DNA of 43,508 nt, from contig CAJYWD010000002.1 of NCBI GenBank assembly GCA_913778505.1, positions 1 through 43,508 of the forward strand, read 5' to 3'. Source of the stretch: an uncultured Chryseobacterium sp. (lineage in GTDB: Bacteria; Bacteroidota; Bacteroidia; Flavobacteriales; Weeksellaceae). The position numbers and the translations under genes were made by a program. Positions 34,918-42,732 of the stretch are shown here, piece after piece. How positions within the stretch are numbered: the first letter of the stretch is position 1; each line of letters starts with the position of its first letter. A model generated the notes under the pieces. It was given only the letters and a program-made list of their open reading frames with translations. It was not told the origin of the DNA and made no database searches.

Positions 34918-36732
34918 ATGGATATGCAAAACATTAGAAATATAGCGATTATCGCACACGTTGACCACGGAAAAACGACTTTGGTTGATAAGATTATTCA
35001 CGCAACCAACATCTTCAGAGAGAATCAGGAGAGTGGTGAGTTGATTATGGATAACAATGATTTGGAAAGGGAAAGAGGAATTACGATTCTTTCAAAAAAC
35101 ATCTCTGTCAATTACAAAGACACAAAAATCAACGTTATCGATACACCAGGTCACGCCGATTTTGGTGGTGAGGTAGAAAGAGTTCTTAAAATGGCTGATG
35201 GTGTGATCTTGTTGGTAGATGCCTTCGAAGGACCGATGCCACAAACGAGATTCGTGCTTCAAAAAGCTTTGGAACTGGGTCTTAGACCTTTGGTTGTAAT
35301 TAACAAAGTTGACAAACCAAACTGCCGTCCGGACGAAGTTCACGACCAAGTTTTTGACTTGTTCTTTAACCTTGATGCTACGGAAGAGCAGTTGGATTTT
35401 CCAACATTCTACGGTTCATCTAAACAAGGTTGGTTCAACACTTCATTAGAAGAAACTGATAATATTTTCCCATTATTAGACGGGATTTTACAATATGTTC
35501 CGGAACCGAAAGTAACTGAAGGTAACTTGCAAATGCAGATTACTTCATTGGATTTTTCTTCTTTCCTGGGAAGAATTGCGATTGGAAAAGTAACAAGAGG
35601 TGAAATAAAAGAAGCTCAATGGATTGGTCTGGCGCAGGCAGACGGAAAAATTGTGAAAGGAAAAGTAAAAGAACTTTACGTTTTCGAAGGTCTTGGAAAG
35701 AAAAAAGTAACCGAAGTACAAGCTGGAGATATCTGTGCTGTTGTAGGTTTTGATGCGTTCCAGATTGGAGATTCTTTCGTGGACTTGGAAAATCCTGAGC
35801 CATTGGAAAGAACTGCGATTGATGAGCCAACGCTCAATATGACATTCTCTATCAACAATTCACCTTTCTTCGGTAAAGATGGTAAATATGTTACTTCTAA
35901 TCACCTTAAAGAAAGATTAACTAAAGAATTAGAGAAAAACCTGGCATTGAGAGTTCAGCAGACTGATGATGCTAACACATTCCTGGTTTTTGGTAGAGGT
36001 ATTCTTCACTTGTCTGTTTTGATTGAAACAATGAGAAGAGAAGGTTACGAGATGACAATTGGTCAGCCACAAGTAATCCTGAAAGAAGATGAAAACGGTC
36101 AAAAACTGGAGCCTTACGAATCATTGGTGGTGGATGTTCCGGAAGAATATGCCTCCAGAGTTATCGATTTGGCCACTCAGAGAAAAGGTGACCTTCACAT
36201 TATGGAAACCAAAGGTGAAATGCAACATATGGAATTCGAGATTCCTTCCAGAGGTCTTATCGGATTGCGTTCTCAAATGTTGACTGCAACTGCCGGTGAA
36301 GCTATTATGGCGCACCGTTTTACAGAGTACAAACCTTTCAAAGGTGCAATTCCTGGAAGAAACAATGGTGTGTTGGTAAGTAAAGGAACTGGTCCGGCTA
36401 CAGAATATTCTATCAACAAACTGCAAGACAGAGGTAAGTTCTTCGTAGATCCGGGTGAGGAAATCTACACAGGTATGATTATCGGTGAGCAAAACAAGCC
36501 TGGAGATTTGGTTGTAAATATTGTAGAAGCTAAACAGTTGAACAATATGCGTGCAGCCGGAAAAGATAAAGATACCGGAGTTGCTCCGAAAATCTTGTTC
36601 TCTTTGGAAGAATGTATGGAATATATCCAGGCTGATGAAGCCATCGAGGTGACGCCGAACTTCATCCGTATGAGAAAGAAAATCCTTTCCGAAGAAGAAA
36701 GAAAAAGATTGGAAAGACAAGCGAAAGCTTAA
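34918..36732 (+). CDS. typA: Translational GTPase TypA/BipA
   Basis: This 604-residue ribosome-associated GTPase of the EF-G family is involved in 50S assembly and stress adaptation. The G motifs are clear: AHVDHGKTTLVDKI (P loop), RGITILSKN (switch I), DTPGHADFGGEVERVL (G3), NKVDKPNCRPDE (G4) and the G5 region FYGSSKQGW. The EF-Tu-like domain 2 is followed by EF-G-like domains and the TypA-specific C-terminal domain (SRGLIGLRSQMLTATAGEAI, NGVLVSKGTGPATEYSI). Length is typical. An alternative start two codons later (Met3) is possible. It stands alone between two terminators. Confidence 0.97.
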   Translation: MDMQNIRNIAIIAHVDHGKTTLVDKIIHATNIFRENQESGELIMDNNDLERERGITILSKNISVNYKDTKINVIDTPGHADFGGEVERVLKMADGVILLVDAFEGPMPQTRFVLQKALELGLRPLVVINKVDKPNCRPDEVHDQVFDLFFNLDATEEQLDFPTFYGSSKQGWFNTSLEETDNIFPLLDGILQYVPEPKVTEGNLQMQITSLDFSSFLGRIAIGKVTRGEIKEAQWIGLAQADGKIVKGKVKELYVFEGLGKKKVTEVQAGDICAVVGFDAFQIGDSFVDLENPEPLERTAIDEPTLNMTFSINNSPFFGKDGKYVTSNHLKERLTKELEKNLALRVQQTDDANTFLVFGRGILHLSVLIETMRREGYEMTIGQPQVILKEDENGQKLEPYESLVVDVPEEYASRVIDLATQRKGDLHIMETKGEMQHMEFEIPSRGLIGLRSQMLTATAGEAIMAHRFTEYKPFKGAIPGRNNGVLVSKGTGPATEYSINKLQDRGKFFVDPGEEIYTGMIIGEQNKPGDLVVNIVEAKQLNNMRAAGKDKDTGVAPKILFSLEECMEYIQADEAIEVTPNFIRMRKKILSEEERKRLERQAKA

Positions 36733-36753
36733 TCTCTTCGAAATAAACTATAC

Positions 36754-36783
36754 AAAAGCATCCGAAAATGGATGCTTTTTTTG
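36754..36783 (+). terminator. Intrinsic terminator after typA
   Basis: Perfect ten-base arms AAAAGCATCC (36754-36763) and GGATGCTTTT (36770-36779), then a T-run whose last bases also form the TTTG box of the next promoter. Confidence 0.85.
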
Positions 36784-36810
36784 TTATTAACATAATATCA
36801 TTTAGTTTTG
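36780..36810 (+). promoter_or_regulatory. Promoter of the GHL10-type hydrolase gene
   Basis: TTTG (36780-36783), 19-base spacer, TAGTTTTG (36803-36810): full consensus. The -7 box ends six bases before the ATG at 36817, so the mRNA is predicted to have almost no leader. Confidence 0.65.
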
Positions 36811-36816
36811 CAGGCT

Positions 36817-38382
36817 ATGAAATCGAAATTATCATTGCTATATAGTCTTATCGTATTGTTGATAGTCGCATCCTGTGCCACTAAAACCAAAAAAACAACA
36901 GCTCCGTCCGGTACCAAAAAACCGGTAACCAAAACTGAAATTAAACTGCCGCCAAGACAGGTTACTAAATTAGAAAATATCCAGTTACCGGAGATCAAAA
37001 GGGAATTCCGCGCAGTTTGGATCGCTTCGGTTGCTAATATCAATTGGCCTTCGAGAAATAATCTTTCTGTTGACCAGCAAAAACAAGAAGCGATACAATT
37101 ACTGAATCTTCTCGTTGACCTCAATTTCAATGCTGTAATTTTACAGGTTCGTCCGTCTGCAGATGCCTTATACAAAAGTCCGCACGAGCCTTGGTCTTAT
37201 TTTTTAACAGGACAAATTGGTCAGGCACCTTATCCTGAATATGACCCTTTGCAATTTTGGATAGAGGAATGTCACAAGCGCGGTCTGGAATTTCACGCCT
37301 GGCTCAACCCTTTTCGTGCGCACCATTCCAATGGCGGACCTATCGCATCAGAGTCGATGGTGAAAAAATCTCCTGAAAATGTCATTAAACTGAAAAACGG
37401 AATGTACTGGTTTGATCCTGCCGATGACCGAACACAAGACCAGGCTTCGAAAGTTATCAGAGATATTGTTTCAAGATACGATGTCGATGGAATTCATCTG
37501 GATGATTATTTCTATCCGTACGCTGAATACAACGGTGGTAAGGATTTTCCCGATTACAAAACCTGGTCGCTTTATCAGCAGTCCGGCGGAACATTGTCCA
37601 GAGCAGATTGGAGACGTGGAAATGTCAACAAATTTGTGAAGCGAATCTATGACGAAATCAAGGCTCAGAAAAATGATGTCAAATTCGGAATCAGTCCTTT
37701 CGGGATTTGGAAACCAGGTTTTCCGGCCGGAATCAAAGGTTCTTCACAATATGACGAATTGTATGCGGATGCAAAACTTTGGCTGAATCATGGCTGGGTC
37801 GATTATTTTACACCGCAGCTGTACTGGCCTGTAGATTCGCCGGGACAAAGTTTTCCACTTCTTTTGCAGTGGTGGAGTGATGAGAATATCAAAGGTCGCC
37901 ATCTCTGGCCGGGACTAAATACCGTGGCCGTGAAAGCTGCTAACAAAGCCGTCGAAATCGGACGTGAAATAGAAGTCAGCAGACAGATTCTTAAAAAGGA
38001 TGCAGGCCAGGTGCATTACAGCATTGCTGGAATCAGCAAGAATTTCGAGATGCAGCAGGAACTCAAAAATAGTTTTTACAAAGATAAAGTTCTCACGCCG
38101 GAAACATCTTGGCTTACTTCGAAAGACTTACCTGAATTAAATGTAACTTGGAAAAAACAATCTAATAATGTTTCAATCAATTGGAACAAACAAACCGAAG
38201 CATTGTCTTATGTCATCTATCTGAAATACGGCAATAATTGGCAAACTGAAATTCTCTCTCCTGAAATCATCAGTAAAATTGTAGCATCAGAATCTAATGG
38301 AAAAAAGCTTTCAACAGTTGTTGTAAGGTCTGTTAATAGATTAGGAAAGCTGAATGGTTACAAAGTTGTTTTGGTGGATTGA
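36817..38382 (+). CDS. GHL10/DUF187-family glycoside hydrolase-like lipoprotein
   Basis: This 521-residue protein has a lipoprotein signal (lipobox V-A-S-C, Cys20) and a Lys/Thr-rich tether. Residues about 60-380 form the family-10-like glycosyl hydrolase (DUF187) domain: EFRAVWIASVANINWPSR, LNFNAVILQVRPSADALY, GLEFHAWLNPFRAHHSN, VDGIHLDDYFYPYAEYNGGK, KFGISPFGIWKPGFPAG and GWVDYFTPQLYWPVDSPGQS. About 425-515 is a fibronectin-III-like domain. Related proteins are linked to peptidoglycan glycan cleavage in E. coli (DigH), so a cell-wall role is possible. The ATG at 36817 is chosen for the signal peptide and because a TTG three codons earlier lies inside the promoter. Confidence 0.88.
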   Translation: MKSKLSLLYSLIVLLIVASCATKTKKTTAPSGTKKPVTKTEIKLPPRQVTKLENIQLPEIKREFRAVWIASVANINWPSRNNLSVDQQKQEAIQLLNLLVDLNFNAVILQVRPSADALYKSPHEPWSYFLTGQIGQAPYPEYDPLQFWIEECHKRGLEFHAWLNPFRAHHSNGGPIASESMVKKSPENVIKLKNGMYWFDPADDRTQDQASKVIRDIVSRYDVDGIHLDDYFYPYAEYNGGKDFPDYKTWSLYQQSGGTLSRADWRRGNVNKFVKRIYDEIKAQKNDVKFGISPFGIWKPGFPAGIKGSSQYDELYADAKLWLNHGWVDYFTPQLYWPVDSPGQSFPLLLQWWSDENIKGRHLWPGLNTVAVKAANKAVEIGREIEVSRQILKKDAGQVHYSIAGISKNFEMQQELKNSFYKDKVLTPETSWLTSKDLPELNVTWKKQSNNVSINWNKQTEALSYVIYLKYGNNWQTEILSPEIISKIVASESNGKKLSTVVVRSVNRLGKLNGYKVVLVD

Positions 38383-38390
38383 TTTTGTTT

Positions 38391-39125
38391 TTAAAAATTT
38401 AAATAATCAATAGTATTGGTTAGTTCAGACCATCTAGCAGATAAAAATTTTGCATAATTTTGAGAAGAGATTCCATAGCTTCCTAATGAATGCCCATCAT
38501 TTACTTCTACTAATAAAGTTTTGTTATTATCTGTAATTCCAAAATCTAAGGCGTAGGAATTGGGTTGTGATTCAAAGTCTGAAATTGCATTTTCAACAAT
38601 ATCTAAATTTATTGATTTGTCCCAATCTCCTTTATATCTTCTTATGTCCAAAATTTGTTTATAACGAATAAAACATCTAAATTCTGTTTTGAAATTTACA
38701 ATTTCAGAGCATAAAATTTTTGTTGGACTTTCTTCATCAATTAATCCTATAAAATCAAGTTCATTTTTAAAAACTCTTCCTGCAAATTTTTTGGTATCAA
38801 TGTCAGGTTTTATAAAAATATTGAATTGTTTTTGTCTCAACACTTCTTCTAAAGTAGATTTCCAAATTTTTCGATTCAAATATTTTTTTAATTCGTTAGG
38901 ATAATCTATTTCTTGTTGATTTCTTTTGATACCAAGCAACTCAATTCTTTTTCTAACGTTTCCAATTCCACCTACGATTATATCTTGAGGATTTTTATCT
39001 AGTATATTTTTTACATCAATATATTTTTCAATTTCAAATCCAAAATGTTTGAATCCTTCATAAGCAACAAATGCATTAACATTATAGAATTCTCCATTTT
39101 TATCTGCCTGAATATATGTTTTCAA
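38391..39125 (-). CDS. ATP-grasp fold protein, TTG start
   Basis: This 244-residue protein resembles the R2K-type ATP-grasp families. Visible landmarks are NIFIKPDIDTKKFAGRVF (nucleotide-binding Lys region), EFRCFIRYKQILDIRRYKGD, and the metal-binding end ALDFGIT...LLVEVNDGHSLGSYG with Glu207 and Asn209. Such enzymes ligate a carboxylate to an amine or thiol; the substrate is unknown. No ATG is available near the N-terminus, and a stop (TAA) lies three codons upstream, so the start is TTG at 39125; a matching promoter just upstream supports it. The gene is AT-richer than its neighbours (31 G or C in the 120 bases 38821-38940), a sign of acquisition. It converges on the GHL10 gene, 8 bases apart. 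Confidence 0.72.
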   Translation of the reverse strand: MKTYIQADKNGEFYNVNAFVAYEGFKHFGFEIEKYIDVKNILDKNPQDIIVGGIGNVRKRIELLGIKRNQQEIDYPNELKKYLNRKIWKSTLEEVLRQKQFNIFIKPDIDTKKFAGRVFKNELDFIGLIDEESPTKILCSEIVNFKTEFRCFIRYKQILDIRRYKGDWDKSINLDIVENAISDFESQPNSYALDFGITDNNKTLLVEVNDGHSLGSYGISSQNYAKFLSARWSELTNTIDYLNF

Positions 39126-39142
39126 TTTTATTTAGCTTTTTG

Positions 39143-39174
39143 TAAACCTACCAAAAAATTATCTTATCTCCAAA
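39143..39174 (-). promoter_or_regulatory. Promoter of the ATP-grasp gene
   Basis: On the minus strand TTTG (39174-39171), 20-base spacer, TAGGTTTA (39150-39143; seven of eight to TAnnTTTG). The predicted start is about 12 bases before the TTG codon at 39125, which supports that unusual start. Confidence 0.5.
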
Positions 39175-39362
39175 ACCTGATACAATTCCTCCTTCTTGTT
39201 CGAAGCTATTGAAATGTTTGTTCAATTGGTTACCAAATATATTTCAGCTCAAACATTTGGTATACTTTATCAGATTTAATCCAATAAAACTAAAATTAAT
39301 TCCGGATTAAATATCAAGATTTTCACAAAAAAAATTAATTTTATTCAAAATTTGAAATAACT

Positions 39363-40466
39363 ATGTCCATCAACAGAAGAGACTGGCTGAAAACAGCTTT
39401 CTTGGGAAGTGCAGCGCTCACACTTTCGCCATTGGAATTTTTTGCCAGAGAAACACCAAATTTCGCTGAACTAAAAAAGGATGATGCTACAATTCGCCTT
39501 TGTTTCAACGAAAATCCGTTTGGAACTTCGCCTAAAGCTTTGGAAGCAATGCAGAAAAGTCTGAATTTTTCCTCGATGTATGATTTCAAATTTGCAGATG
39601 TTTTGTGTGAGAAACTGGCGGAGAAAAATCAATTGAAGAAAGACAATATTCTGGTGTCCGCAGGATCGTCTTTTCTTCTGGAACTGATTACCAAATACGT
39701 CTCAATAAACAAAGGTCACATCATCATTCCAAATCCATCGTTTACGATTTTTGAGCCCATCGCTGAGTTCCTCGGAATGTCAAAATCGGTGATTCCATTG
39801 ACTGAACATAAGGAAATCGATTTGGAGAAGATGAAAAGTTCTATCCGAAAAGATACGAAACTGATTTACATTTGCAATCCGAATAATCCAACCGGAGATT
39901 TGCTTTCCAGACAGGAAATGGACACTTTTATACAATCAGTTCCGGACAATATCACGATTTTGGTAGATGAAGCCTACATTGAATTCACCAGTCAAAAATC
40001 CTTGGGCGATTTGGTCAATCAGCATAAAAATCTGATAGTTACGAGAACATTTTCCAAATTGTATGGATTTGCCGGCGCAAGATTAGGCTATGCGATCGGA
40101 TATCCGAAAATGATTGAAAATCTGAAGAAACTTCAAAGCTGGAGTGGTGCGGAAATCAGTGTAGTGACGATGGCTGGTGCCATTGCGGCGATGGATGACC
40201 AGGAATTTATTACCAAAGTTTTCGATAATAATCAGAAAGTAAAAGATTTCACGAACTCCGAATTCCAGAAACGAGGCATCAAAACCATTCCGTCTTCTGC
40301 CAATTTTGTTTATTTCTCGTTAGAAAATTACAAAGGTGATTATTTCAAAAAACTGAAAGAAGCGAAAATCCTCGGCGGAAAAACTTATGAAGAAAAAGGT
40401 AAGTGGACGAGGATCAGTTTGGGGACGATGGAGGACATGAAGCGGTACTTTGAGGTGATTTCTTGA
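39363..40466 (+). CDS. Tat-exported PLP-dependent aminotransferase (HisC-like)
   Basis: This 367-residue class I/II aminotransferase has the same fold as histidinol-phosphate aminotransferase. The N-terminus carries a twin-arginine signal, RRDWLKTAFLGSAALTLSPL, so the folded, PLP-loaded enzyme is probably sent to the periplasm. Core motifs are CFNENPFGTSPKALEAM, ICNPNNPTGDLLS, VDEAYIEF, and the PLP lysine Lys232 in TRTFSKLYGFAGARLGYAIG. A cytoplasmic HisC would not have the Tat leader, and no his genes are near. The substrate is unknown. The next gene starts 30 bases after the stop but differs strongly in base composition, so a functional operon is doubtful. Confidence 0.88.
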   Translation: MSINRRDWLKTAFLGSAALTLSPLEFFARETPNFAELKKDDATIRLCFNENPFGTSPKALEAMQKSLNFSSMYDFKFADVLCEKLAEKNQLKKDNILVSAGSSFLLELITKYVSINKGHIIIPNPSFTIFEPIAEFLGMSKSVIPLTEHKEIDLEKMKSSIRKDTKLIYICNPNNPTGDLLSRQEMDTFIQSVPDNITILVDEAYIEFTSQKSLGDLVNQHKNLIVTRTFSKLYGFAGARLGYAIGYPKMIENLKKLQSWSGAEISVVTMAGAIAAMDDQEFITKVFDNNQKVKDFTNSEFQKRGIKTIPSSANFVYFSLENYKGDYFKKLKEAKILGGKTYEEKGKWTRISLGTMEDMKRYFEVIS

Positions 40467-40496
40467 ATATGATTTTAAAATATAAACCTGTATATT

Positions 40497-40994
40497 ATGA
40501 CAATTGAAGAATTAGCAAAAAAAGAAATTGAACTTTATTATAAAGTTATTGAGATTTATAAGAATAATTTAAAAGTTGGTTTAGATAATATTTATAATTT
40601 ATATAAAGATATTCATTGGCATTATTCTGTATTAGCTAAATATGATGATGAAGCATTGAAAAGAGGTTTATTTATTCAATGGTACTCATTAACAGAACCA
40701 GGCTATGCAACTGGTATCGGTTTACTTGACGAAATAGCAGAAATTAAAATAATTGATATAATTGAAAGTAAAATTCAAAAAAATGATATTGATTCTGAGC
40801 TAAACTGGATGTTGAATTATTATGCTAATTGGGATTTTGTATTTGAAAAATTTGAAAGTTTTCCAGCTTTAACCGAATTCATTTCAAATAGAATGGATAC
40901 AACATTCAAATTTAATAAAGTTGAAATGAGTCAGCGTGGTCAAATGGGAGAATACTTTAATTCATTAGAATTTATCACGCCAAAATATGACTAA
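40497..40994 (+). CDS. Unknown AT-rich gene, hypothetical 165-residue protein
   Basis: I do not recognise this protein. It is 165 residues, without signal peptide or membrane helix, mostly helical and acidic, with clusters of aromatic residues (KDIHWHYSVLAKYDD, LNWMLNYYANWDFVFEKF). The base composition is extreme: the 120 bases 40501-40620 contain only 21 G or C, much lower than the aminotransferase and AraC genes beside it. This suggests recent acquisition. Size, charge and orphan position would fit an immunity-type or cargo protein, but no toxin gene is adjacent. Its last 20 bases overlap the end of the convergent araC-type gene. Confidence 0.65.
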   Translation: MTIEELAKKEIELYYKVIEIYKNNLKVGLDNIYNLYKDIHWHYSVLAKYDDEALKRGLFIQWYSLTEPGYATGIGLLDEIAEIKIIDIIESKIQKNDIDSELNWMLNYYANWDFVFEKFESFPALTEFISNRMDTTFKFNKVEMSQRGQMGEYFNSLEFITPKYD

Positions 40995-41847
40995 ACTCCT
41001 TCCGATACTGCGACGGACTTTTTTTGGTATGTTCTTTAAACGTTTTATTGAAATAGCTGAAATTATTAAATCCGCTGTCAAAGCAAACCTCGGTAATGCT
41101 CATCGGCTGTTCTGCCAGGAGTTTCAGAGAATGCGTGATTCTGTATTCATTCACAAACTGCGTGAACGTTTTGTTCGTAATTTTCTTGAAATACCGGCAA
41201 AAAGACGGCACTGTCATATTGGATAATTCTGCCACCGTTTCCAAAGTGATCTGCTCTTTAAAATGATCTTTCACATAGTTGAAAATCACACTGATCCGGT
41301 CATTGTCCTCTTTTTGAGTCTGAAGATAATATTTGGAGGCATTCAGAATTTTGTAATCCTGAGTCTGAGAAAGTTGATCCAGAATCTCAACCAGAATCAT
41401 CAGCTTGCCGAGAGAAGACGCTTCTGTCAACGCATCAATCTTGGTCTTCAATGTTTTTTTGACTGCATCGCCAAATACAATTCCACTTTTTGCTTTTTCC
41501 ACCAACGCAGAGATCCGCATCATTTCCGGCGCTTTCCACAGCTGCGAGCCCAGGAAATCTCTCGAAAACTGGACTACGACTTCGTATTCATTTTTGGTAT
41601 TTTCATTCGTCATTCCACAGTGCGGAAGATCGCTGCCAATCAGGATCAGATCACCGTCGGTAAAGTAAGAAATATTGCTTCCGATCTGTCTTTTCCCCGA
41701 ACCTTTGTGCACATAAATCAGCTCGATCTCCGGGTGATAATGCCAGAAATTACTTTTTATATTCTCGTTGCGGCTATATTTAAGACAGGTAAAACTGCTG
41801 CCCACATCGGGCCGTACGGATTCTAAAACAGGACTGTAGTGCTTCAT
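40975..41847 (-). CDS. AraC-family transcriptional regulator with cupin sensor domain
   Basis: This 290-residue regulator has an N-terminal cupin-type sensing domain (about 20-150; FWHYHPEIELIYVHKGSGKR and DGDLILIGSDLPHCGMT) and a C-terminal double helix-turn-helix (about 185-285), with TVAELSNMTVPSFCRYFKKI in the first helix pair and ITEVCFDSGFNNFSYFNKTF followed by KKSPSQYRKEF in the second. Such regulators usually respond to a sugar or sugar derivative. An exact -7 box (TATATTTG, 41907-41900) lies upstream and a 26-base imperfect palindrome lies just after the predicted start of transcription, which suggests autoregulation. The target genes are not evident; the neighbours are convergent or divergent. 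Confidence 0.93.
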   Translation of the reverse strand: MKHYSPVLESVRPDVGSSFTCLKYSRNENIKSNFWHYHPEIELIYVHKGSGKRQIGSNISYFTDGDLILIGSDLPHCGMTNENTKNEYEVVVQFSRDFLGSQLWKAPEMMRISALVEKAKSGIVFGDAVKKTLKTKIDALTEASSLGKLMILVEILDQLSQTQDYKILNASKYYLQTQKEDNDRISVIFNYVKDHFKEQITLETVAELSNMTVPSFCRYFKKITNKTFTQFVNEYRITHSLKLLAEQPMSITEVCFDSGFNNFSYFNKTFKEHTKKSPSQYRKEFSHILA

Positions 41848-41866
41848 ATTAATGTTCTTTTTATTT

Positions 41867-41892
41867 GAAATGGCTTGTACAACAAGTATTTC
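41867..41892. promoter_or_regulatory. Imperfect palindrome at the araC-type gene start of transcription
   Basis: GAAATGGCTTGT (41867-41878), ACA, then ACAAGTATTTC (41882-41892). The two arms match except for one extra base and one mismatch. It lies between the -7 box (41907-41900) and the ATG (41847), so it could be an operator or an mRNA hairpin. Confidence 0.45.
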
Positions 41893-41899
41893 AAGAGAA

Positions 41900-41907
41900 C
41901 AAATATA
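41900..41907 (-). promoter_or_regulatory. -7 element of the AraC-family gene
   Basis: TATATTTG on the minus strand, exact TAnnTTTG match; no TTTG at the -33 distance, as is common for activated or regulated promoters. Confidence 0.45.
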
Positions 41908-42024
41908 CTCAAAAAATTAAAAATATGTTTTATATTGTCAGATTTGTGTAGTTAATAATTGATTAATGTTAATATAGGACATATTGTAGAAAATTATACT
42001 GTATCATAAAATTATTATCCACGC

Positions 42025-42032
42025 TAAATTTG
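42025..42032 (+). promoter_or_regulatory. -7 element of the small secreted protein gene
   Basis: TAAATTTG, exact match, predicts a start near 42038 and a leader of about 24 bases to the ATG at 42062. The -33 region is poor. Confidence 0.5.
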
Positions 42033-42061
42033 CTTCATTGTTAATCGGTAAAATCAATATT

Positions 42062-42658
42062 ATGAAATCTATACTAAAATTAAGCCTTGCAGCAGTTGCA
42101 TTATTTTTGTCAGTGTCAATGTCTGCTAAAGATAAATTGTTCTCAATGGCGCTCACAGAAGCCAATTCCAATACGCTGAAGTTCGAAATTTTTAATGCCG
42201 AGAATGTTTCCATCTATTTCTACAACGACAGAAAAGACGAGATTTATTCCGAGAATACAGGCAATACTGAAACCATCACCAAGTCTTACGACCTTTCCAC
42301 GTTAGCCGAGGGCGATTATTATCTGGTAGCAGAATCTGAGTTCAAAATTGAAAAATACAAAGTGACCATTGGCAAAAATGGTTCGGTGAATGCTTCCAAA
42401 ACGCCAGTGGCAGCATTTAATAAACCGGAATACACCATAGAAAATAACATTGTAAAACTTCACATGGATCAGCTGGATAATGGTGTAAATGTCACTATAT
42501 CCGATCTCTCCAACACAGAATATTACAACAGAACTGTGAATGCGGTCAACGGTGAAATCAATCTTAAATTTGATCTTAATCCAAATAACTCTCCGGCTTA
42601 CGTCATCAGCGTAGAAAGAGACGGCGATGTGTTCAACCGCATGATTACTTTGAAATAG
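42062..42658 (+). CDS. Small secreted beta-sandwich protein, function unknown
   Basis: This 198-residue exported protein has a Sec signal (about residues 1-22, MKSILKLSLAAVALFLSVSM then SAKD). The mature part holds two similar beta-sandwich units (about 30-100 and 115-198) that resemble the fold of T9SS-type C-terminal domains, e.g. VSIYFYNDRKDEIYSENTGN...LSTLAEGDYYLVAES and VNVTISDLSNTEYYNRTVN...PAYVISVERDGD. It lacks the usual PNP motif of sorting signals and is a whole protein rather than a tag, so it is not itself a clear T9SS cargo. Similar small proteins are common in Flavobacteriia without known role. It has its own promoter and terminator. A TTG start at 42038 is possible but would lie at the predicted transcription start. 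Confidence 0.7.
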   Translation: MKSILKLSLAAVALFLSVSMSAKDKLFSMALTEANSNTLKFEIFNAENVSIYFYNDRKDEIYSENTGNTETITKSYDLSTLAEGDYYLVAESEFKIEKYKVTIGKNGSVNASKTPVAAFNKPEYTIENNIVKLHMDQLDNGVNVTISDLSNTEYYNRTVNAVNGEINLKFDLNPNNSPAYVISVERDGDVFNRMITLK

Positions 42659-42690
42659 TTTCTCAAAACTAAGGTTATATATTATTTTCG

Positions 42691-42723
42691 AAAAGCTTCA
42701 TATTTGCTTATGAAGCTTTTTTT
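42691..42723. terminator. Terminator after the small secreted protein gene
   Basis: Perfect 12-base arms AAAAGCTTCATA (42691-42702) and TATGAAGCTTTT (42709-42720), 6-base loop, then TTT. It may also stop the convergent glycosyltransferase transcript. Confidence 0.85.
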
Positions 42724-42732
42724 ATAGTCCCT

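Noticed and set aside
36121-36720. 199-codon open frame on the minus strand
   Set aside because: It is antisense to the conserved typA coding sequence and its composition is not protein-like.
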